DNA from: Sambucus nigra
Lineage: Eukaryota > Streptophyta > Magnoliopsida > Dipsacales > Adoxaceae
DNA: 64,000 bases
Direction: 5' to 3'
Assembly: GCA_949130495.1 (NCBI GenBank)
Contig: OX422216.1
Location: 365,700,605 to 365,764,604, forward strand
Position numbers and translations under genes: made by a program. How positions within the stretch are numbered: position 1 is the stretch's first letter; each line of letters opens with the position of its first letter. A model generated the notes under the pieces. The model made no database searches, was not told where the DNA came from, and saw only the letters and a program-made list of their open reading frames with translations. Shown piece after piece: positions 49,051 to 64,000 of the stretch.

Positions 49051-49860
49051 TGTGACATCCCGTAATTTTTAATAATTAGATTTATCAAGTCTATTTATTA
49101 ATTATTATAATTTGTCAAAATAATTTAAAAACCATCCTTAGCATGAGGTAGGAATTAGAGAATGATGATAATTAAAAAAGAATAAGGATGTGATAAAATC
49201 TCGATTGATAATACAAATAGAATCAACCACCACCACTAAGTAATAAGAGTATTGACTAACATAACTATTACATGTCAAACTCCCAAACGTAATACCGTTT
49301 CCAAATTAAAATGAGTATAATAAACCTACGTAATCACACCTACGTAATTATATAAAGAATATAATTAAAAAGATTAAAAAAGATAGAACTAAGGGTAACC
49401 CGAACACCAACGTAATCAAAATCGGTTGTGATTAAACGTAACGACCAAGTACTCAATCCGGTACCCTGGAGCACCTGTAACAACACGATGGGTCGGTCCC
49501 ACCGCAACAGGATAATAACTACACACTCGAGTAGTAAAACTATCAATCATAATTATAAATAATAAGCTCTACCATTTTTAGACGAATGGCTATACTCTAC
49601 CCTTAACAGTGTCAAATCCTTTGAGTTATCTATTTTCAATCACTATGTTTTAAAACCCCACCATTTCTCATATAAGCAAAGTTCATTGGGTAAAATTGCA
49701 TGTCCAAAATTTCATACATGTCCTTAAATCTTAATTAAATTACAAAAGATCACTCGGTCCATGCGCAGGGTATAAACACTTAGCCATGTGCACGCTAACC
49801 TTTCGCACGGGTGCAAAACACATACATGGTCTTTTACTTATCAGCTAATAGTGGAATTTA
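49051..49860 (-). repeat. Truncated gypsy LTR inserted in the copia gag
   Basis: Begins TGTGACATCCCGTAATTTTT, which on the minus strand is the usual LTR 3' end (GGGATGTCACA). The inner layout follows solo LTR C loosely, including the GTGCACGCTAACC and TTTCGCACGG words near 49785. The far end is missing or unrecognisable, so no target duplication could be checked. Confidence 0.5.
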
Positions 49861-51789
49861 ACAGGTTGATGAAGTTTTGATATATGTTAATATTTGTGTA
49901 AACTTTGATAAAGAAACCCATTTTATTGCGATTTTGGGTGAATTACATCTTTAATTTCCTTTCCAACTTCATTGATAATTTCACATATGCAAAAACCATA
50001 TTAACGATTGGAGTATATCCGCCTCCCATCTTGGTAGTTCCTTGAGGTGTGACTCATCATTCCTTTCATACGCCATCATTTGCCTTGGTCATCTTGAAGT
50101 TGTTTTCACCTCTAAAACTACGATGGTCGAGTTCACTTCGCATATGTGAGCCCGGTAAATGTTTTTGTCTAGGTAGCTTTGTTAGACCATAATTTTTAAC
50201 TCGTCCTTAAGGTCCACTCAAGTGCTGCTTATGCGGCCAAGATTGTGGTAAAATTGGGACCATTTCCTGTTGTTTCTCTGCCCTAAAAGAGACTTAAATA
50301 TTGGGGGGAGCACTCGGTATCGATACAAATTACTATAATCAAATATGCAACACTATCATATAGCTGGAATACAAGTAATAAAAATTGGGTCATCGTTATC
50401 TTAAATCATAAAGAGAGCGGTTTGGATGTTGTAGGCGAGAGGATTGTACTCCTAGTACCTCAGATAACACGTCCTTATTGGACTCCAAATCCTTCTTTAG
50501 CTATAAAGTTTTATCGTTGGGGTTTCTAGCTTTGGCCTTCAATTCTTCGAGTGCGATTTCCACCTCCTACACCACCAACCCTGGGTTCAACAATACGATT
50601 TGATTCTGAAGGAATGGTTGACTCTCTGCAAACGAATGGTTATAGAACATTTGACCAATGCTCTAATGATGAGAACCCGTACTCTTGTGAACATATCAAG
50701 TCATGGGATCTAACCTCAATAAAATAGCATATTGGACAATGGTCGAATGCATTTATATGGTCGAAGAATACCAAATATTATTTCAGAAACAAACTGTAGT
50801 CGAAGACTAGTTATGGTATCGATACAAATTACTCCGACCGAAATTGAATCATTATTTTGAAAGCAAAATCACCATTATCAAATGTATGCCAAGATTTTAC
50901 AACACGTGTACTCTAAAAATTGTTTTATTTTATATAGCAAATAATATTAAACACCATTTAGTGTTACAGGTACAGCTTCAATAGGTTGGTGGATGATGAC
51001 ATAAAGAACCATATAAACCCTTGAATGATCAAAATCGTACTCAATAGTGGACACCCTAGCTCCAAACGGAATACAAAAGGAATAAAAAATAATAATCGGT
51101 TTTATCAGCCGCAATTCTTTGTTCAATTTATGTTATTTCGAGTCTAAGCAAGTTTTTGTTTTTAATTTTGAGATGACATGTTTAGTAGAAAAGATGGAAT
51201 GGAAAACGTCTAGAAAAAAGTTGAATTCTTCATTTTTGTCGCAAAGATGGAAAAGAGGTTAAAAATGTATATATATACAAGGGTAAGGTTTTATGGAATA
51301 AGTTATAAATAATGGCCTGAGATATACATGGGCAGGGTAGTTTTTAACAAAAATTACAACCACAACACAATCTTTAGATGGTTGAGTTCAGTAGATTTGT
51401 GCAAATTTGTAGGTTTTAAACTGAATTTCATCCAACTTCCGTTTGAATTGAAGGGTTTGTCAAGGGATGGCCCAAGTGTAAAGATTGTTTTCCATTTCAT
51501 TAGTTTTTGGAGCTGGGCGTGGAGACATTGAAGCATAATATACTAAAAATCCTACAAACGTAACGAGTTTCCAAAAATAAAATCCATATATCTCAAGGTC
51601 AGGTTGTCTGCAACCAAAATTCGAACAAAATATGAAGACTCAGAAAACTTGGCCAGGCCAATTTAAACCCAGAAAGGAAAAAGATTCAACTAAAATCGAC
51701 TTAAGCTCAACCTAGCAGAAAAAACCATCCATAATGAGAAACAGAAGTAGAGCACAGAGAGAGCAGATCTTGACTGAAAAGCAAGCAGC
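49861..51789. other. Region downstream of the S14 gene
   Basis: No intact gene. On the minus strand near 50570-50410 there is a coiled-coil-like stretch (EVEIALEELKAKARN, later KKDLESNKDVLSE) with one stop, perhaps an old exon or transposon scrap. 50329-50377 nearly matches part of the last S14 intron at 51908-51956. GGTATCGATACAAATTACT occurs at 50312 and 50815. The part next to 51789 should include the S14 3' UTR. Confidence 0.45.
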
Positions 51790-54973
<3,184 letters not shown>

Positions 54974-55075
54974 GGTTTCGAAAAGATGAGATTTGGTGAA
55001 GAGAGAGAAGTGAGAGGCGGTTATCAACTCGCAAAACCTATTTGGAGGAGAGGGAAGGGATAACGTGTGTCAGCT

Positions 55076-55105
55076 GCATTATATACCAACAGATTATTAG
55101 GGTTT
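55076..55105 (-). promoter_or_regulatory. S14 promoter: TATA box and telo-box
   Basis: On the minus strand AAACCCTAA (55105-55097, a telo-box) lies just upstream of GGTATATAATGC (55087-55076). The latter is about 105 bp before the ATG. Telo-boxes are well known in promoters of plant ribosomal protein genes, where they link expression to growth. The leader contains CT-rich tracts on the minus strand. Confidence 0.75.
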
Positions 55106-55907
55106 TACAAGTGGAACCAACTATTCCTATTTCTATATATATCCCCTAACTTTCTTTAAACTATGAAAAGACCTGACTTCTCTAATAGGCAATACATGCC
55201 ATGATAAATACCATTTAGTCACGAACACGAAATGACACGACACAACATGAACTTGTACATTTTTAGCCAACACGAATACAACTCATTTAAACATGACTAA
55301 CATGATTTATATTTTTTACACACAATGATGCACGAAAGCATGAGTAATAACACGAATGACACGGGACAACAACAGGGCTAACATAAGTCTTAATTTCGAC
55401 ACAAACACGAATCGGCATGACATCATGCCATAAAATCGCGACATGGACATAATATATCGTGTAAATTTTGTGTGGTGTTATCATGACGTGTCTAAAATTA
55501 TCACCACATATTTGCAATATTCAAATAAATAATTCATTTAATCGCACAATTTACTTATATGTTTATATCTTACACTCTATTTATAGAAATTAATATAAGT
55601 AAAGTATTTCAAACGATTTTGCATGTAAAAATGAGGAAATGTGTACCGCTATAAATATATTATCGCTTTTCATACAACAAATGACGATTTACAACATCTG
55701 TCCAGGCCTGACTTGTCTTGTGTCGGTGTTGATGGGATATGAAAAAGTGGAAAGCTTTGATACCAATATGAGAATGGAAAAATAAACGTGCTCAACAAGG
55801 ATGGTCACAAACAAATCTATTTTTGTACTTTTATCAATTTAAAAGTCCAAGCATACAAAACCAATATTTAAACAAATTTTAGTCTTTGATTAAATTAGTT
55901 ATGACGG
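55106..55907. other. Upstream spacer of S14, possibly with an old DNA transposon
   Basis: 55210-55500 is full of ACACGA and CACGAC words in a style seen in some plant hAT-derived repeats. CAGGCCTGACTTG occurs near 55705. I could not pair its ends, so no element is claimed. The rest is AT-rich. Confidence 0.35.
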
Positions 55908-58685
55908 TGTAATACCCCGTATTTATGAGTATTTATAATTTAATTAATTTGGGTATTATTTTTAAATTACACGTGTGACGTAATTTATTTGAATTAATTA
56001 TTATGGGGTTATTAAAATATTAATCGGGATAGATGATGATTAATATTCATGCAATATAAGTACTAAGTGAATAGTAGATGATTATTTTACATCATAGCGA
56101 GTTATAGTGACGTGACAGTATTATATCTCAACCGGGAGTCGCGTGAAGACTATATGGAGTCGAGATATAAATTTTTTGTAAGATGACTCGGATGGCGATT
56201 TCGACTTAACAGTTGTTCTCAAAAGGGTCGAGATAGTCAAAATAGAGTACCCGAAGGTAATCATTGAGTTCTGGAGGCTTTTTAGACATAACCAGACCCA
56301 CGCAAGGGTATTCGGGTCATTTGGGCTTGGTCTGTTAGCCTAATTTCGGGATTTGAGTTATTTAACCTAAGTTAGAGAGTTTGAGGCAACCATTGTGATT
56401 AATCTAAACCCTATAATTGGAGAGAAGAAAGAATGAAGAAAAGAGCAAAGCTTTAGTAGTCATATTCACAAAGGATTTGAGTGTGTGATCATCGGTGTGT
56501 CGTTTACAATTGTAATCAGACTCTACGAACGTTGAAAGGCAATTAGTTAACTTGATTTTGATTTCTATTTACAAAAACTCATGTTCGTATCATGGTAGGT
56601 GTAGACAAACTCATTTTGGAGAGGGTTGTCACATGTTAAAATGGATTTTATGCTAAATTAATGATGAGATGATATCATATATTGTTGAAATCTGAATTTG
56701 AGTCGAAATCCAGTAGCTAATCTCATTAAATTTAGAGGATAAAATAAAATTGAATGATAAATTTGAATAAAAATGAGAAGACCCAATTCGTGGATAAATT
56801 GATTAAAGTAGGAATCGTTAATGTGTAATGATGTATTTATTGATTAGAAATTGTTGGGAACGTGTACTAAACATGGGGTATTATTTGGTTGAGGCCTGGA
56901 TTGGATTTTTTGAGTTTTAAGGTTTAACAATGGTGGAAAACGGACTTGGGGAATAAATTAGTTCGTCAGTTGATCGATCGATCGATGACCTCTGAATGTG
57001 GACAATTATGCTTATTTTAATTTAAAAGTCTAATTTAGTTGGGGTTTATTCCACGCTTATTTATTTAGTGAAAAATAAAGAGGGGGCCTATTACCTAGTG
57101 ATTATGGGTGAATATAACTGGGATTGAAAAGGTGAGAAAATGTGAGAAACCTAAATAATGAATTGAGTGAAATAAATTATTAAATGTTTAAATACGGGTT
57201 GATTGAGTGAGTCCAGGTATTTTAGCAAGTGAAACTACATAAATTATTTAATGGATGTGGAATTAAATAAATTTAGAGTCAGAAAATAGACTCGGGTATT
57301 ATGGATTGGTGCTACGAGAGTTAGGCATGACTTTACCGAATATATATATATATATATATATACTTGTGTGTTTTATAAATATCGATGTTAGATATTTATG
57401 TGAATACATACCCGCTAGTGTTATCATAGGAGGTTGCACGATGTGGGTGAATCCCCTGAATAGTGAATGCAGAGAGAGTATACTCCCCTAGTTATATCAT
57501 CCGGTATTTTTATTGTGTGATTTATTTTCGAGGTGGGACGTTTTGGGTATGATTCGGTCCCACTCTCGGGAAAATATGACCGCCTCGACTACGTTTGCGA
57601 TTTACTTACCTTTTTCGGTGTGAGTTAACCGATTTATAGTAATCGAGTTAGACTAAGCACACTTGGAATGATAGCATTTTAGAGACAAGCTTCTAGTGAG
57701 TTAGTGCTCAGAAGGATGGTTATTATACGCGACATGTGTGTGATTGTTGCAGTATATTCATTCGTATATAATAATGTAGATAAATTATATATGGGTTAAA
57801 ACTACAAGGTGTGAATGTAGTATTTTTTATAACTAGTGTAAATGTTATATAGTCGATTAAAGGGGAAAATATTTAGCTAAGTTAAATGGTAAAATAACGT
57901 AAGAAATAAAAAGAAGGAAATACTCGAGATAGAGTAAAGTGATAGGAAGATACGTAATAAGACTAGTTAGGTGGGATAGTATAACTAGCTGGGGTATAGG
58001 GTCTGTGTTAGGTGTGCACAATAGTTGAGAGGTGAGTAATATCTCATGAGAGTGCGACACCCGCTTAAATATGAAAAGTGTTAATGCATATTTAAATTGT
58101 TGCATTTTAATTACTTGCAAAATATTTTCAAATAGTTTTGGGCTCTGACCCGTGTCAAAATATTTTTTCCAAAACAAATTTAGGTGTCTAGTCACACGGA
58201 CGCCCCGCCCATCTTAATGATTCTTTTCAGGGATGCATAGCTGCAGTATTGTGGAGGCTTGCAGGATTTGCTTTAGACGCTTCAGTTTATTCATTCCTAG
58301 TTAGGAGTTTCATTTTAGTATTTCATTTGGACGTGTTTCCCCTTCAAACTGTTCAAGACTTGAGATTCTGTTTCAATTAATTCAGATTGTAGTTCGATTA
58401 TTTGATTTGGGAACCTATGGTTTATTCGGTCTTATTTACTTATATATTTATCGTGTGATTGTTCGGACTATTATTGTGTGCACGGGTTGGTTAATTTATT
58501 TTAGTTTTATTTTCGCATGTTGTCAAGTTAATAACAAGATAAAATTTGACACCGGCTTAATTTAACATAAGTGATTAGTAATTCAATTAGTTTTCTACAG
58601 TGATGCTAAGAATGAACCAAATGCGATTCATGTTTATTTTGATAAAGGACTGATCACCCGTGATTAAAGTAGGCGGGGTGTCACA
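55908..58685 (+). repeat. 5' LTR of element B
   Basis: 2778 bp, from TGTAATACCCCGTATTTATG to GCGGGGTGTCACA. It contains the palindromic run TTGATCGATCGATCGATGAC near 56969 and a TA microsatellite at 57341-57362. Confidence 0.9.
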
Positions 58686-58687
58686 TA

Positions 58688-58700
58688 TGGCATTAAAGCA
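58688..58700 (+). other. Primer binding site of element B
   Basis: TGGCATTAAAGCA matches TGGTATCAGAGCA (initiator tRNA-Met complement) at 10 of 13 positions. It starts 2 bp after the LTR, as in element A. Confidence 0.72.
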
Positions 58701-61700
58701 TCAGGTTCTATTGTCTATAGGATCTGTGCAACTTATTACGATTTCAGCGTAGCATTTTTTTATATAGATCCCTATTATAGGATTGTCGTATTCCTCTTCG
58801 TACGCACATTTAAGTATAGTTAATATGAATCATATACAAGTTCGTTTGGGTTTTGTATACCGAACAAAATAAGGCGACTGACGAGGGTCGTTAGAAGGAC
58901 TACAGGAGGAAAGGCTTAGCAAAAGCCATAGAGTATTCTCAGAACGGTGATCGCAATTTTTTTCATCTATTGTTCAGACAGAGATGCAAAGGAAGTTTTT
59001 GGAGTTATCATAGGAGGGGTGAACAGAGGTCGACTGTGATGAAGAATTTATCTATTTAAGTGAACTTTGTACTCGGAGAGGTATGCAGGGAGGAGAAAAA
59101 GATTCTTAAGTGTGATGATGGACTCACGAGTAGAAGTTGCCAGTATTTATGGAAAATCAGTCTTAGATGACTTATGCACATGGCGTCAATAACGTACTCT
59201 TACAATTTTTATACCAACGCTTCTATGAGAAGGGAGCCAAGGGAGTTAGAGAGCCTAGTCAAAAGGGCAATACTGAATGTAATTGGTGATAGGGAGGCAC
59301 CATGAGGGGTACCCAGCAGGGGACCCATTTAAATTATCTAGAACAATGAAATTCCTTCCATGTGATGGTGGATTTAGTGAGGGACAACGGTGTGTTCCAC
59401 GGAACCAACAGAGCCAAAGGAACAACGAGGGTAGCAATCAGGGTCAAGACTACTAGGTATAAGAAAAGGATAACCCCGATACGGCCACTGGGATGACACA
59501 TAAAGGTTTCCTAAGTGTGGAGATTAAGATCACATGTAACGACCTTGTCCGCAACGAGTTAAGAGACAAAAGCGGGATGCCCAACTGGGGCAATTGTTGT
59601 AAAAGTTTTGGATTAATTTGGATGAGAGTGTTATGCCTTGGAAGCAATTGAACTGCCAGTGTTATTTTCCATTGAAAGTGTGAGTTTTATACTAGGGTGA
59701 ATGGGGTACGTTTTATATAACATAAGCAAACCACAGTATTTCGTTAGCACTAGATTAGCGCATAAGATGGGTTTTGTGGGTGTGTCGTTAGTGTTACTAT
59801 TGTGTGTATATATTTATCGTTGAGTGGTGGGGCTCTCTTTGGTTCCATCCGCATGGGAGCGAGTGGGGACACTGAGGGGATATATTTGAATGGGCTAGCT
59901 CGTTTCGAGAGATGGTATTCGAGTATGATGTTATCCTGGGTATGGGCTGGTTAGCGACGGTTTGAGCGATGGTGGGATATTACAGCAAGGTTATCGTGTT
60001 CGTTATTCTAGGGCAGGATGTGTTGTTTAGCGATGTGTCACATGGAAGAGGGTTGATATCGCGTTTATATTATATCGTGGAGGAGACTTAAGAGGTTATA
60101 GTCGTCTCATTATATGTGATCATAGTGTGTAGGGATTGTATTGATGTGATTCAGGGTATATTGGGTTTACTTTTGAGAAGAGAGATTTAGCTCATTATTG
60201 ACCTAGCACGTGAAACTTACTAATAGTGAGAGCGTCGTGTTGTATAACTCCCTCAATGATGTGGAAGTGGACAATTAGACTTGTACGTCTAGGGATAAGA
60301 TTTTAGGTTATTTTGGTTGTGTGCTTTGGACCTACGGATCTCGATGACCGAAAATGCCAGGTAGTAGTGTGTCGGGGGGGTCCTTGTTTGGATTTTGGGA
60401 AATGGAGCGGAGTCTCACCTAGTCGAATGCGTAGAGTGGTTTGCGCGTGGATAGGTTGTTAATTCTAACAAACGGAAAATAGCCTAGGAAGTGCGCAGTT
60501 TTGGAGCAAATGCACGGACCATGATTTTTGTATATCTCAAAAAAAAGGGGAGTAAGATGTTCCATGTGACGTGAGATGTTGAGTGTGTGGATTTCGTGTT
60601 AAGTGCGACACAGTGAAGTTATCTCCAAGTGCGCCACTCGTAAAGAGAAAAGTTTGGTCTGAGATTACCAACCGGAATATTATGATAGATTGATGATTCG
60701 AGGGACATAATGGATGCACAAACTGATAAAGTTCATTATTGGATTATCAAAATCGTGAAGGGGTCAGGATTTTCCTTGGGTTATGAAATGAATTGACTAG
60801 GAATGAAATTATCGTCATTTGTTTGGGGTGTGTTATACTCCAACATGTTATTAAAGGGAAGAAATGAACCGACATAAGGTACCGCCCAATATTGTTGTAA
60901 ATCAGGACGAAACCCTTGAGTCCCACTTTGGATAGGAAGTTTCAAGAGGCGATGGGGATGGAGTTGCATCTTAAGCTAGATGTGTCAATCGTAGGCCGAT
61001 GGATAGTCGAGAGGGGTGACATAGAACGTGGTAGAATGCGAGAATGCATGTTTTGGACTTTTAGATTAATTTTGAATACTAACTACAACTGGTAGAGCCG
61101 CGGGTGATGACTCGTAGCAAGATATTAATTGCGAGGTGACTTTCAAGACTTCAGAGGGAGAAAATTTTTCGCCCAGCCTTTGGATAGTTAAGAATGGGTA
61201 ATAACAAGTTTCTCATACCCGGAGTGATTCATAGTCCATCGATAAGGATTGAGTTAATCCACATCATTTTCGTATAGTTCCGAAATGTAATGAGAGTATG
61301 TTGATGTGAACCAAAGTTTTGAGGTCTGCAGGGGTTGCTGAGGGTGTCTCCCATGAAAAGAGATGACATGGTATGCCAACAAGGAAAATTGGCACCTATA
61401 GAAGTGGGGCATTTTTTAACATAGAGATGATAGAGCCAGTGGAGTATAGGCTCACCTTTTGAGACATTATTATCAGGTTCACGATAAACTTGCGTGCCAT
61501 TATATTAGTGAGACCTTAAGTATAAGGGAATGTATCGGTATGTAAGGGTTTGAATAAACTTGTTACTAATCGTGGGTTGTAGTGCATAAACCTTCGGTCA
61601 AAATTGTATCATTGGTGTGTGTATAGTGGGAATATCAAAAGATTATTACGAGTAGATTTTGGATACGTTTGGATACAGATGTGTGTAAGGATCCGAGGTG

Positions 61701-61742
61701 GTAATATCGGGCATATTCGAATTTCGAGGACGAAAGTCCGTT

Positions 61743-61756
61743 ATGAGGGGGAAGTA
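61743..61756 (+). other. Polypurine tract of element B
   Basis: TGAGGGGGAAGTA lies directly before the TG of the 3' LTR, after GAGGACGAAAGTCCG, the same context as in A. Confidence 0.85.
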
Positions 61757-63233
61757 TGTAACAGCCCATATTTCTGAGTATTTATAATTTAATTAATCCG
61801 GGTATTTTTTTAAATTACGCGTCTGACGTAATTTATTTGAATTAATTACTACGGGGTTATTAAAATATTAATCGGGAGAGATAATGATTAATATTCATGC
61901 AATATAATTACTAAGTGAATAGTAAATGATTATTTTACGTCATAGCAAGTAATAGTGACGTGACAATATTATATCTCAACCGAAACTTGCTTGTAGACTA
62001 TATAGGGTCGATATAGGGAAATATATGTAAGATTACTCGGATGGTGATTTCGAGATCACGGTTGGTTCCGTAAGGATCGAGATAGTCATAACAGAGTACC
62101 TGGGGGTAATAATTGGGTCCCGGGGCCATTTTAGACATAACATGACCCACAAGGGGGTATTCGGGTCATTTGGGCTTGGCCCGTTAGCCTAATTTCAGGA
62201 TTTGAGTTATTTAACATAAGTTATAGAGTTTGGGGTAGCCATTGTGATTAATCTAAACCCTAAAATTGTAGAAAAGAAATAAGGAAGAAAAGAAGGGAGC
62301 TTTACGAGTCAAATTTCGAGAGGATTAACGCGTGTGATCATTCGTTCGTCGTTTGCAATGTGTAATTAAACTATACGAACATTGAACGACAAGTAATTAA
62401 CTGGATTCTGATTTTTATTTGTAAAAACTCTTTTTCATGTCATGTAGGTGTAGACAAACTCATTTTGGGGAGCGTTGTCAATTGTTAAAATGGGTTTTTG
62501 GAGATTTAGGCATTGGATGTGAAATTAATGCTAAATTAATGATGAGATGATATCATATGTTGTTGAAATATGAATTTGAGTCGAAATCTAGTAGCTAGTA
62601 TCATTAAATCTGGAGTATAAAGTCGAATTGAATAAGGATTTTGAATAAAAGTGAGAAAAAATAATTCGTGGATAAACTGATTAAAGTGGAATTGTTAATG
62701 TGTAATAATGTATTTGGTGATTAAAAACAGTTGGGAACATGTACTAAACCTGGGGTATTATTTTGTGGAGGTCTGGATTGAATTTTTTGAGTTTTAATGT
62801 TTAACAATGGTGGAAAATGGACTTAGGGAAGAAGTTGGTTCATCAGTAGATCGATCGAGGTCATCGATCGATCGATAACCTTTGAATGTGGACCTTATTT
62901 TAATTTTAAGGTCTAATTTAGTTGGGGTTTAATCCAAACTTATTTAGTGAAAAATAAAGATGGGGCGTATTACCTAGTGATTATGGGTGAATATAACTGG
63001 GATTAGAAAGGTGAGAAAGGTGAGAAACCTAAATAATGAATTGAGTGAAATAAATTAATAAATGTTTCAATACGGGTCGAATCAGTGAGTCTGGGTATTT
63101 TAGCAAGTGAAGCTACGTAAATTATTTAATATATGTGAAATTAAATAAGTTTAGAGTCGGGAAATAGACTTGGGTATTATGGGATAGTGCTACTGGAGTT
63201 TGGCACTAGTTAGCCGGAATTAATTTAATTATA
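61757..63233 (+). repeat. 3' LTR of element B, first part
   Basis: Starts TGTAACAGCCCATATTTC and follows the 5' LTR for about 1.48 kb. It carries two GATCGATCGA runs near 62848-62878. It breaks at 63234 where a new LTR begins, at the place where the 5' LTR has its TA microsatellite. Confidence 0.88.
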
Positions 63234-64000
63234 TGTAATACCCCATAATTTTATTGATATTATTTAAAGGGATTAATTAAATTAAATGGGATGATTATTT
63301 GGAAATTAATCTCGATTTAAATACTAGTGAGACGTGAGTTGGTATTTGATTATGATAATAATGTTGAATATGAATGTAGTAATATATGATTATGGAATTT
63401 ATTAAAATTGTCGCGAGTCATAAATACTGCAATTCGGGAAATGAAGTTGGGACGCGAGTGTTAGTCGTGTCAGGAATCAATTTAAATGAATTTAAAAATA
63501 AATTATAATTTTATCATCCGTATGGACAATTTGAGTGCTCCAGCGTGTCCGGAAGGATCGAAATAGTAATAAAATACTAGTCGGGGGTTTAGTTTGGGTC
63601 CCGGAGCATTTTTAGGCTAAACTGGCAACCCAGGAGGGTATTTTAGTCATTTTAATTTTTAAGGAATTTTGACCCATGAACTTTAGGCTTTATTTATCAG
63701 CCAATATTAGGGCCATTAGGGCCATTATCTGTCCAAAAGCAAGGAGTGGGCAACGTTAGAAAAATGAGAAGTTACAAGAAGGTTTCAAGGCCATAAACAC
63801 CACACACCACCACTATTCGTCAGAATTGTGACTGGAGAGAGGAAGAGAACCAACCATTAACATCACCTACGGATCAGAACATAAATTCTCAAGCAAGTGA
63901 TTTGATTCATTAAGTTTCAGCGAATAATTTATCCATGATAGTGTAGGATTTGATGATAGCCATGAACAATAATTGAAACTCATGGAACTTGGAGATGGAA
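63234..64000 (+). mobile_element. Start of a further LTR element D, nested in B
   Basis: TGTAATACCCCATAATTTTA opens a third long-LTR sequence. Like A, B and C it has a GTGCTCC...TCCGGAAGGATCGAAATAGT landmark and GGTCCCGGAGCATTTTTAGGC about 300 bp in. The body differs from A and B, so it is a separate family. It runs off the window, so its other LTR and duplication cannot be checked. Confidence 0.75.

Larger units (their letters stand above)
58686..61756 (+). pseudogene. Interior of element B: shrunken gag-pol
   Basis: The zinc knuckle at 59507-59548 keeps Cys, His and Cys at the right spacing but has Phe for the first Cys and two stops. It follows an Asn/Gly/Gln-rich gag tail (SNQGQDY). YDVILGMGWL at 59934 is the protease end motif. 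Near 60128-60190, CIDVIQGIL...RREI is the stretch that leads into RT. Near 60880-61010, VPPNIVVNQDE, then FQEAMGMELHL, is integrase, with the catalytic SD replaced by NQ-D. At 61330-61420 VSPMKRDDM and GKLAP are from the integrase C-terminus. About 2 kb of RT and RNase H coding capacity is missing. Confidence 0.75.
55908..63233 (+). mobile_element. Gypsy LTR retrotransposon B, decayed, 3' LTR interrupted
   Basis: Related to A. The 5' LTR is 55908-58685, the interior 58686-61756, and the 3' LTR starts at 61757 and is split by element D at 63234. The interior keeps order-preserved gag-pol scraps: a zinc knuckle (59507-59548), a protease VILGMGWL (59934-59963), the RT N-terminus, integrase core pieces (about 60880-61010), and the integrase C-terminal CLP-KEM and QGKLAP region (about 61330-61420). 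The RT catalytic core and RNase H are missing. Stops are frequent. By eye the first 240 bp of the two LTRs differ at about 10 percent. GACGG at 55903-55907 would be the left target copy; the right copy lies outside the window. The clade call (Tekay/Del-like) is inferred from LTR size, PBS and gag type. Confidence 0.88.

Noticed and set aside
49051..49948. A complete solo LTR ending at TGAATTACA near 49948
   Set aside because: The proposed end does not match the TGTAATACCCC start of the other families, and the flanking TTCTT and TCTTT do not give a convincing target duplication.

Overview
The window is nuclear DNA of a flowering plant, most likely a eudicot. The evidence is a spliced six-exon cytosolic ribosomal protein S14 gene with a telo-box promoter, a plant-type aldo-keto reductase gene with plant-style introns, and several classes of plant transposable element (Ty3/gypsy with long LTRs, Ty1/copia of SIRE type, L1-type LINEs, CACTA, hAT and foldback MITEs). 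Apart from the S14 gene it looks like repeat-rich heterochromatin. I cannot name the species.

Layout: 1-4560 is an array of about 28 copies of a 169-bp satellite that decays at its right edge. 5120-6650 (minus) is a broken aldo-keto reductase gene with four recognisable exons, one nonsense codon and a lost 3' part. 6960-7484 is the right end of a CACTA transposon built from GGTCACGGCC hairpins. 7488-10215 holds minus-strand LTR material. 10430-12035 is a minus-strand Ty3/gypsy pol fragment. 12040-16397 is a plus-strand Tat-clade gag-pol fragment cut by a 5'-truncated LINE (16400-19376). A second LINE fragment on the minus strand (19470-20245) abuts a perfect 44-bp-arm palindrome.

20338-26526 is mostly non-coding, with a hairpin-bearing tandem repeat (21690-22260) and one degenerate LTR. 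26527-36010 is a complete but decayed gypsy element (A) with both LTRs, PBS, polypurine tract and a TTAAA target duplication; its right LTR carries a hAT-type MITE with a perfect 8-bp duplication. 36241-39228 is a minus-strand solo LTR (C) with a perfect CATAG duplication. 40.5-49.05 kb holds minus-strand SIRE-like copia material: three LTRs, a foldback MITE and a gag pseudogene cut by another gypsy LTR fragment at 49051.

51790-54973 (minus) is the intact S14 gene, the only gene here that I believe is functional. 55908 to the window end is a second gypsy element (B), related to A, whose 3' LTR is interrupted at 63234 by the start of a further LTR element (D).

The genes do not form a pathway. 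The main story is layered transposon insertion around one housekeeping gene. The most unusual recurring pattern is palindrome-rich blocks built on TTCGAA-type motifs. They lie just upstream of the TATA box in several copia LTRs and also inside unrelated gypsy LTRs.
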